A DNA stretch of 64,000 nucleotides. It comes from Lichenostomus cassidix. Its lineage: Eukaryota; Chordata; Aves; Passeriformes; Meliphagidae. The translations under genes were made by a program, and so were the position numbers. Below, in pieces: positions 38,371 to 64,000 of this stretch; within the stretch, counting starts at the first letter, position 1; the number at the start of each line of letters is the position of its first letter. Under the pieces are notes generated by a model. It had not been told where the DNA came from, made no database searches, and saw nothing but the letters and a program-made list of their open reading frames with translations. The stretch lies in NCBI GenBank assembly GCA_008360975.2, contig CM039182.1:104811443-104875442 (forward strand). Direction: 5' to 3'.

Positions 38371-38572
38371 TTAATATGGCACCAAGACTGGAGCATACCC
38401 AGAACCTAATGCCTCCATCACATTTGGCAGTGATGCCCAATTATTCAGTACAGCCTCCTGAATCACCAAAACCACTTCCTGCAGCGGACTTTCTGTAAAT
38501 CTCTTATCCAAGTACTGACCCAGCCCAGCCCTGCTTAGCTGTATGAAGCCATAGCCTAAGGTGGTGTGACTG
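38371..38572 (-). mobile_element. 5S-rRNA-derived ancient SINE remnant (AmnSINE1-like)
   Basis: Read on the minus strand, the first part follows vertebrate 5S rRNA: CACACCACC near 38570, then GCTAAGCAGGG at about 38531-38538, and AGTACTTGGAT at 38506-38516, which matches 5S exactly. It departs from 5S after that and continues as GCAGGAAGTGG...TTGGTGATTCAG (38457-38483). That agrees with my recollection of the segment after the 5S head in AmnSINE1, the 5S-tRNA-Deu SINE shared by amniotes. The remainder to 38371 would be the Deu-like part. It is heavily mutated and inactive. Several AmnSINE1 copies are known to have been co-opted as distal enhancers (near FGF8 and SATB2). The alternative is a plain 5S pseudogene, which would not explain the sequence beyond the 5S part. 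Confidence 0.72.
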
Positions 38573-39849
38573 CAAGCACAAACAGCATACATCTGCCATT
38601 TCAGCTCAGTTAGTTGTCCTCTTCAGAAAAGAGCCTGCTTTTCAAGGCAGTCATAACATGCAGTCTTATAGGAAGGGTTACTTTCCTGTAGTAAAATCAT
38701 CAGAGTATATTCAAATATCAGCTTGTCTTTCATATTCTGCTCAATGGTGAAAACAATAGCTATGCCACACAGGGTTATCTGAATTCAGTGGTAACTGCCT
38801 GTTCTGATCACTGGTTGTTTAGTAACTATTATTAAAATGAGTAAGAAAAGACAACCCAAAAAATTATAAATTATACCACTGTGGGATCATTTTATGAACA
38901 AACATAGCTTTCTACAATTACTCAGAGCCTTTGACAACATTCAATAAAGCAAATTTTTTCAAGCCTGAGTGTTTAAATTTAGGTCCTAAACAAAAAATAA
39001 GCACAGGTTTAGCAGACTGGTTGTATGTACTCATGGTTAAAATTTCCAGAAGTGTTAAGACTTTTACAGCTCTTACTGATTTTACTCAACATCTCTGACA
39101 ATCACAGCAGGAGATCTGAAAATTATGGTCTATATTTGTATCTGAAAAATAAAATAGCATTAAGTTTACACAGATGCAGGCTTCTGTCAGGGCATATCCT
39201 GATCTCTGCCTACAGCCTGAATAACTCTGCAATATGCAGGACTGCTATGCAAGTATTCTTGCCCCACAGCAATGAACAAGAAGCAGCACAGCTGCTGTTG
39301 CAGCCTGTGTGCTATTGCAACAGGGCAGCTGCTGTAGTTCCTCACAGTCATGGAAGCATGTCCCATACATGCCATGTTCTCTGACCTGTTTCACCTTGAA
39401 ATGTGCTGTGCAGTAATTCAGGGTGAGCTTGCACAGACCCAGGGCTCCACAAAAGTCACAAGGTGGATATTCCACGTGCAAGCTCCCAGTGTGCCATCTC
39501 TCATGTAGTAACGAAGATATGCTGAATCCTATGCATACAGTAAATACACTTTGCACTGGAAATAAATCAGAATCAGCACATAATTTTTAGCTGGTCACGC
39601 TAAAGATTTGGTGTTATTAATAAGTCTTTATGGTTAGTATTATTTTAAAAAAGGCATTTTCTTCCCTGTTTCTCTTTGTACTTATGCTGGACAGACCTCT
39701 AGCCTAGTTCATCTGCATATAAAATGAAACAAAATTTATAACAATAAGATCTCGCTACACTTAACAAGGATGTATCACTCCCCCACCCCTCGGTAAATTA
39801 TTTTGCTGGAGGCTACATCATTCTCTCTGAGTAGTATGTTGGGAGTTGA

Positions 39850-39980
39850 CAGAGGCGTGAATAATTCGTGGCGTAGAAGCCTCCCCAGCCGAGCTGAGCT
39901 GCAGCATGTTGGGCTGGCCTTTGATGCAGACTGGTTGGGCAGGTTCCTGGGCGCCCCGGGAACCGGTCTGACGGGCCTGT
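39850..39980. other. Isolated CpG-rich, high-complexity patch
   Basis: At least eight CpG dinucleotides occur in about 130 bases, including GCGCCCCGGGAACCGG, in a region otherwise depleted of CpG. It is followed by unique-looking sequence to about 40080. It could be an unmethylated enhancer or a conserved non-coding element. No coding frame is convincing. Confidence 0.4.
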
Positions 39981-42820
39981 TATGCCAACAAATTCTGGTA
40001 TGATTCCATGCTCTCCAGAATGCAAAAACCTGCCCAGCCAGTTAAATGAAAGGCATATTAGGTTATCCATTGCACATTGTATATATCTTAGGTGCAGCAG
40101 ATCTCCTCTCGGCATTCTCTAGTGTGGTCCACAGTGGCTTCCTCATCTCACTTACACTTGAGGTTTATAGCTGGAGGGGAAGTCAATAGTAAATATTTAT
40201 CACCCCGACCAAGAACAGAACTTTTCACAATTCAAACAGAAGGGTGAGTTTTGAAAATCTTTCTTTAAAACTAATTTAAGATAACCTTAAGCAAAAAATT
40301 TCTCTGATGCTTGAAGTGGTATAGTGGCTATCTCCTTAATGTCTGAGTACTGCCAGTCTCTATGGCACTTGTTGACAGGATTTTTGTAATTGCAGCTGTT
40401 TGAATCTTCTGTGTGCAGCTCAACATCCTCTGCTCTGTCTGCAGAGTATTTACTGGAGAGACAGTTCAAGGAACCTAGCACGGGAGTGAGAGATAGCAGC
40501 TACACTGCCAATGACTTGGTATTTTGAGCAGTTCCCTTAAGTATTGCTTATTGGTCTTCTCTTCTATGAAGCGTTTTTATAATCCCTGTCATATAACAGC
40601 AGTGTTGTGATAAGGCATAGTGCCATTACAGTAAGATGTGTGGTTACTAATTCTTGCCAGACTAACTTTTTTAATTGTTCAATTTTATAGAGTAAGCCAC
40701 TTAAGCCTAGATTTACATACTCATAATTAGCTTTATGGTAAGATAGGAAACATACTTGTCATTCTTACTGCTTTCTTTCTACATATTTATTAGAAATTGA
40801 GCTGTTTAGAATGAGTAACGGTGGTGGTAATGGTAATCAAAAGCAGTGCTAGTCATAAAGAGTAAGCTGACCTGAAAGTTGTACCTGTATCTGCAGCTGT
40901 ACCTGAATCCATTCACAGGTTCTGTGGCAAATAAGAAAAAATTAAACCGTGTGAAAACAAAAGCTGTGGAACCTGGTAACTGATTAACTACTGGAGCACA
41001 GAACTACTTGCTGAGCTGAATAGAAAGGAATGAAGACAGGTTTTGTCATGCCTGTTAGGACAAAATAACTCTTTAATTTAAGTAAATGTGAATCTTCTCA
41101 ACATCTGTGTAGCTACATTTTTAAAAACCCTCACATAGGTACTTCCGTCTCCCAGGAAGTCTTAATTTTGTCTATCTTTAAGCAAAGCAATTACCATTCT
41201 CTTTTGTGATGCGAAAAAAGTCCAAATCAGAATCAGCAGATACAAACCACTAGATACAAAATATCTATACAAGATTATGTAAGACTTTATGGTAGTCACA
41301 CAACAGGAAGCTTCAATTATGTTTACTGCCAGCTATTTCCAGGTTGATGTTAAAATGAATATTTATTCTTTTGTAGAGTGCCAAGAAAAAGGGCTCCTGA
41401 GCAGCTTCAAAAAATCAATGAATTGAAATAACCTTCACATTAGCAGCATTGTATCTGTGTGTAAAAACTTTTCTTCAAAGTGTGGCTAAACAGAAAATAT
41501 AGGCAAAACATAGGAAAAGTTTTGTAGTCTCACAGAAGCTGATAATATTCATCAGGAAAAAAAATTTAATTTTTGTATATTCTCTCTTGATTCTGAAATC
41601 AAATATATAAGGAAAACTTGCTAAGGGATAAACCATTTTCCAAAGAAAAATTATAGCTGGTTGAACTGTATGGTTTGCACAAGAACTCTGTGTAGAGCCA
41701 TAAAATGCTACAAGAGAGTTTTGATTTCTGAAGTGATAGGATTTTAACACAGAACATGTTAAACATGTTTAAAATTCAAATGAAATAAATAACTTTTTCA
41801 AAATGCTGCTTGCCATCCTCTCTCTCTCCAGTTTATCTGTTCTGTTTTATCTGGGTTTTCCTCAGCTGCCTTTTTTTATAGGGGGCTGGAAGAGCAGGGG
41901 CTGTTGTTTGGTGATTTCTTTTTCCCAAATGGTAAGTAGAATATTACTTCCTATATGTTGTTTTCTCTTCTGTCCCTGAATTCATGTTGTTCACTACAGT
42001 AAAAGATAAGTGGCATAATTTTGTGCACAGATCTGTAAACTTTTACTTAAGCCTTCCAAAGCTGAGATAAATACGTATTACTACTCAGACTGGTCATGTT
42101 AACCTGAGAAACATCAGTAGGAGCAAAACATTTCCACATGCAGCTAACACAAATAAGTGCAGCTGCTTAGAGCCTGAAGACCAGGAACGCTGTACTGGGG
42201 TCCTGCAACAGCATCCCTCAGGTTGCCTTTTTTCTTTATTCCCCCTCCATCAAGACTTCCTGAGAGACCTGAGAGTTTCAGTTGAATAATCCCTGGCAGT
42301 TTCTGACTATAGATGAAAGCACTCCAAAGAAGAGGGTTCCTTAAAATGAACAGTGTTACTGGCATTGGGGAATTTGATCTTGGCTGAGTTTCAAAGTGGC
42401 TACGCAAGCAGCTTGAGAAGAATCAAATTCAACTAGTGGGGGTGATGGAGTGGCTCCTCCCTACTTCTCTGGAGAAAGCAACCACCTGTGCCAGACAGCA
42501 GTGGTGCTGTCTGCTGTCTGTGTGTCCTCCCAGCTGTAAGAAATCATGCCACTGAGAGCACTGCCAATTCCTACACTTCCAGTTCAGATCCCATTTGGCT
42601 AGAAGCTGAACTATGTCACATGCTCTTATTTGTTGCATCTGAAGTTGGGTTCCTTTGATGCCCTTATTGGCGACTGCAACATAAAGTTCATTAAATGAAC
42701 ATGACTAGAGAGTTAAACAATATAGTTATCCTTCAGCTGCAGATCTGCAAGCTGAGGAAGTTGTGAACATGCTGGCCATGTATATGTATGCAAATACATA
42801 AGGACCTCACTGTTTTATTT

Positions 42821-42872
42821 TATACATATACATATACATACATATATATATATGTGTGTGTATATATATAGA
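42821..42872. repeat. TA/TG-rich simple repeat
   Basis: An imperfect alternation of ATACAT, ATAT and GTGT units. It is a simple repeat in intergenic DNA. Confidence 0.9.
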
Positions 42873-45429
42873 TATGCAAAGAATAAAATAGTTACATTTG
42901 TGCATAAAGCAAATCAAATACTTAAATTGGATTTCCCATTGTAATTCAAACCTGGTTTTAACCTTTACACCCAAATTTAAAGTAAGAGAAACAAAAAAAT
43001 ATAAGCATTCTCTGTATGCATATGCAGTGAACTAGGTCACCTGTTGCTGCCTGAGTGGTTAGAAACACTGATACAGCCTCCTCAAAAAGGGAGAGGGGTG
43101 TGTGTGAATTAAAGGCTATTTTTTATCTGTGCTGCAACATTGCAGTAATCTTACCACAGAACCTTGGTTATTAGCTGATTTGCTGGTAAACAGTCCAGTC
43201 ATCAAGAAGAAAGGCATTGCCACTAAACTGCAACTGAAAATTGACAGCTCTGCATACAATTATAGGATTAAGCATTTTGGCCCATCCAGGTCTAAAATGG
43301 GCTAGGACAAAACAAGATTCCCTTTTTGCAGAACTGCTCATGGATAAGTGTTCTGTCACCTAGTTTAATGTGCCATAGTAAGGGTTATTTTGAAATGTTG
43401 ACACGAGCCATGACACCACAGGAAGTTTCATAGCTGCTCAAGTGCAGCAACGGTGAAGCATTTTCCCACAGTTTTATTGTCTAAGGTGTGTGTGTTTACT
43501 CTTATGAGGTGAATGAGATGCAGTTCCAGTTAGACTAGTCATCTTTAGACACCCAATGTAAGTGAGTGTGGAATATCAGACTCTCCAGTAGTTTTCTAGT
43601 ATGTGCAATGAGCCAGGAATCTATTCAGTGGTCAACTATGTGATTATGGAGTACATAGAATCAAATAAATCTGGAAGGGAGATAAAAGTAAAGTTCAACG
43701 GTTAGTGTTAATCCGTTTTCATTTACTGTGGAGGAGATAAGGATAACACTGTAGACATCAGTGGATTTATATAGCTGTAAAGTTCAACATGAGAGAATAT
43801 GAAAACAAACAGCTTCCACAGTGTATTGGGAAATAAAAGGGATGACATAATTATTTGCCAGAGTGCTTCCTATAAATAGTAAGAAAGGTACAGTTTATGG
43901 TAAAATATCTGATCAATCAGCAAGAGGGCTATTTTATTGCTACTTATCAGATCTGTGCAGCAGATTTAAGGCATCTGCTTCTCTTAACTCTGAGGAAATG
44001 ATTACTTGCCCACATTACAAACTTTCAGATTACAGAAGTTTCAAAAGTTTCATTCTATGAAAAGCTGCCAACAAGCATTATTTACAAGGACTATAGCATC
44101 TATCACAACCTATTATGACATATGACAGCTTCTTCCAAAATACACAGCTAATTTTAGTTCCACCATATATCTACTCATCTGATTATGGATACAGCCTTAC
44201 AGTGCAAGTAATCAACTGCTGAGCTCCTGCACACCACTTTTATTTTATTTAAGTTGAAAAGTAAGTGGTTAAACAAAGGTGAGGAACAAGCAGAAAAGTT
44301 AGGTACAAGACTTTTTCAAAAAACTTCAGAAGTCATGGAACATACTTGATGGAAAACAAAGAGAATTTTCAACAAAGGGGAACAACAGGTTTGCAGCCTG
44401 AATCATGGATCTTCTTCTGTCTGACAGTATTCCAAATACCTCGAAAAAGTTGAAATAGTATTTCAGATCCAGTTTTATTTATGTTGTAACTCCTAATTCA
44501 TTATGTTTTCTTGAGACCTGAGTGATCCAAGTAACGTAAAAAGAATGAGATGGAACAGCTACTAACAGTTATGAAATACCTGAACACCAACTTTTTTAAT
44601 ACTGCTATTAACAATTTGGAAGGTGTATGTTTACAGCACTGGCCCTTGCAAACTGATCACTGTTATGTCTACTAGTCAGGCCACCAAGCTGTCTCTGCAA
44701 GGGTTCCTATCCATACCAAAATGGTCAAGTGGAATCGTGTGAAGGCAGAATAGTAATAGTAAAAAGCTGCGTTTTGTTTCTATTTCATGACTACAAACTA
44801 CTTAAAATCAAGGGGTTTATCTCATTGCAAACAGCAGGGCTGGTCCCAAGGAATGAAGGACCATTGATCTGCAATTTGGGCAAAAAAGACAAAAAAATTG
44901 AGAAGTGATAAAAAAGTTCAACAGCCTTATGCTGTACTAATTACATGTGCCTACTGGTTTCCACACTCACATAAAACATAAAAATATGCCTGGGCTGCTC
45001 TGCTGTACAGTAAAATGACAAGCCATGGAAACTGTTAAGATCAAGAAGGCAGGGGGAAGCACTGCAAATACTTCTGTGTGTAAACCCCAGCAAACAGATT
45101 ACAAATCCTGTGGCACAGATAGATTTAACAGTATAGTCTTAATAGCAAGGGCACTTCTGGCACAGTTGTACACTGCACTGATCCTCTTTACATCCAAACC
45201 AGCAAGAACTTCTTTCAGGAAGTCAGGTGCAGCATTTGTTTCAATGCAGGCTCTCACCCAGCCCCTTTCTTTACCAGTGTTCTGTGCCTGCTGCCACACT
45301 GAAGTGTGGCACCAGCCAGGGCCCGGCTTGTCCCCTTGGCTTTCCTCTGACTATTCTCTGTGGGAACCTCAAGGACTGGGCCAGAGGAGGGCTGCGACAA
45401 GGGCAACACCTAGTGACCTTGATGAATGA

Positions 45430-46039
45430 ACACGAGCCAGCAGTGTTCCCAGGCAGCCAAAAGGGCCAAAGGCATCCTGGCCTGCGTCAGAAATAGTGTG
45501 GCCAGCAGGACCCTCTGCTCAGGACTGGTGAGGCTGCACCTCGAGTCCTGTATCCAGTTTTGGGCCCCACAATTAAGGAAGGACACTGAGGTGCTGGAGC
45601 ATGTGCAGAGAAGGGCAGCAAAGCTGGAAGTGTCTGGAGCACATGTCCCATGAGGAGCTGCTGAGGGAGCTGGGGCTGCTTAGCCTGGAGGAGGCTCAGA
45701 TGAGACCTTATTGCGCTCCACAACCACCACAAGGGAGGCTGTAGCCAGGCGGGGTCAGCCTTTTCTCCCAGGCAACAAGCGACAGGACAAAAAGAAGTGG
45801 TGTCAGGTTGCTCCAGAAGAGGCTTAGGTTGAACATCAGGAAGAGTTTCTTCACAGAAGGGGTGATTAGACAGTGGAATAGATGCCCAAGGTGGAGTTAC
45901 AGTCCCTGGAGGTGCTTAAGGAAACATTAGACGTTGCACTCAATGCCGCGGTCTAGTTGACATGGTAGTGTTCGGCCACAGGCTGGACTCGACGATCTCA
46001 GCGGTCTTTCCCAACCCACCTGACCCTGTCATCCTGTGA
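45430..46039 (+). mobile_element. CR1 LINE 3' portion adjoining the RBBP8 promoter
   Basis: About 610 bp of avian CR1 in sense orientation. It includes the C-terminal part of the ORF2 reverse-transcriptase protein: the frame at 45426-45653 reads [15 protein letters not shown] and then VLEHVQRRA, as in CR1. It continues through the CTTAGCCTGGAGGAGG, CAGGAAGAGTTTCTTCAC and CCCTGGAGGTG blocks to the tail GATCTCAGCGGTCTTTCC...CATCCTGTGA. The ORF2 frame is broken by small changes, so the copy is dead and 5'-truncated. Its end meets the CpG island with essentially no gap, placing it within about 200 bp of the likely transcription start of RBBP8. The 5' limit is approximate; the preceding 60-80 bases may also belong to it. 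Confidence 0.92.
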
Positions 46040-46113
46040 CCGTGTCACCCCGCCACCTGCAGCCCTGGCGGCTGACCGGCCGGGGGTACAGCCCCGACCA
46101 GCCCGCCCCCGCT

Positions 46114-46145
46114 CTCTCGCGAGAGCGGCGCCCAACCTCGCGAGA
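46114..46145. promoter_or_regulatory. Tandem TCTCGCGAGA palindromes
   Basis: A perfect TCTCGCGAGA lies at 46115-46124, within the 12-bp palindrome 46114-46125. A second copy, CCTCGCGAGA at 46136-46145, has one change. The centres are 21 bp apart. TCTCGCGAGA is an established core element of a subset of vertebrate CpG-island promoters, normally lying just upstream of the transcription start and linked to ZBTB33/Kaiso binding. The position here, 100-125 bp before the exon 1 donor, fits that role. Confidence 0.8.
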
Positions 46146-46149
46146 GCTG

Positions 46150-64000
<17,851 letters not shown>

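Larger units (their letters stand above)
38573..45429. other. Intergenic DNA, no gene seen
   Basis: AT-rich upstream flank of RBBP8. It contains a GC- and CpG-rich patch near 39.9 kb and a TA/TG simple repeat at 42821-42872. No exon or RNA gene is recognisable. Open frames such as 39025-39384, 39245-39556 and 45025-45429 have no domain content. Confidence 0.65.

Noticed and set aside
38480..38572. Possible 5S rRNA gene or pseudogene
   Set aside because: Only blocks of 5S similarity remain, and the sequence continues into a SINE-like segment, so an ancient 5S-derived SINE explains it better.
45426..45653. Open frame with reverse-transcriptase-like residues
   Set aside because: It is the decayed C-terminal end of CR1 ORF2 and is annotated as part of the CR1 copy, not as a gene.

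Overview
The window is vertebrate nuclear DNA, almost certainly from a bird and probably a songbird. It is AT-rich and intron-rich, carries avian CR1 retroposon fragments, a solo endogenous-retrovirus LTR, and a tRNA-headed SINE with a CR1-type tail like the zebra-finch TguSINE1 family. No bacterial gene organisation is present; nearly all open frames of 60-170 codons are chance frames in non-coding DNA.

There is one recognisable protein gene: the 5' part of RBBP8 (CtIP), on the + strand. It has a CpG-island promoter at about 46.0-46.8 kb, a non-coding exon 1 ending at 46241, and coding exons at 49264-49375, 54466-54508, 56919-57014, 59052-59164 and 60883-60958. The first 21 bases of the next exon (63980-64000) are cut by the window edge. 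All junctions are GT-AG and phases match, giving the first 153 residues plus two bases: the tetramerisation segment, the long coiled coil and the CxxC zinc hook.

Bases 1 to about 45.4 kb hold no gene I can support and read as a gene desert upstream of RBBP8. In the vertebrate gene order I know, this is the GATA6-facing side. Landmarks are a 588-bp solo LTR with 5-bp target duplications (8169-8766), a CR1 3' end (18350-18602), two facing CTCF-like motifs (23175-23248), a 5S-rRNA-derived ancient SINE resembling AmnSINE1 (38371-38572, minus strand), an isolated CpG-rich patch (39850-39980), and several microsatellites. A 0.6-kb CR1 fragment (about 45430-46039) runs directly into the RBBP8 promoter.

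The promoter carries two TCTCGCGAGA-type palindromes 21 bp apart and an E2F-type site just before the exon 1 donor, fitting an RB/E2F-linked, cell-cycle-regulated DNA-repair gene. Points most worth checking are the promoter doublet, the CR1-promoter junction, a start-stop upstream ORF in exon 2, an unannotated 74-nt exon-like block in intron 6 that would shift the reading frame, the CTCF-like pair, and the 5S-derived SINE as a possible distal enhancer. I found no sign of a wholly new biological system.
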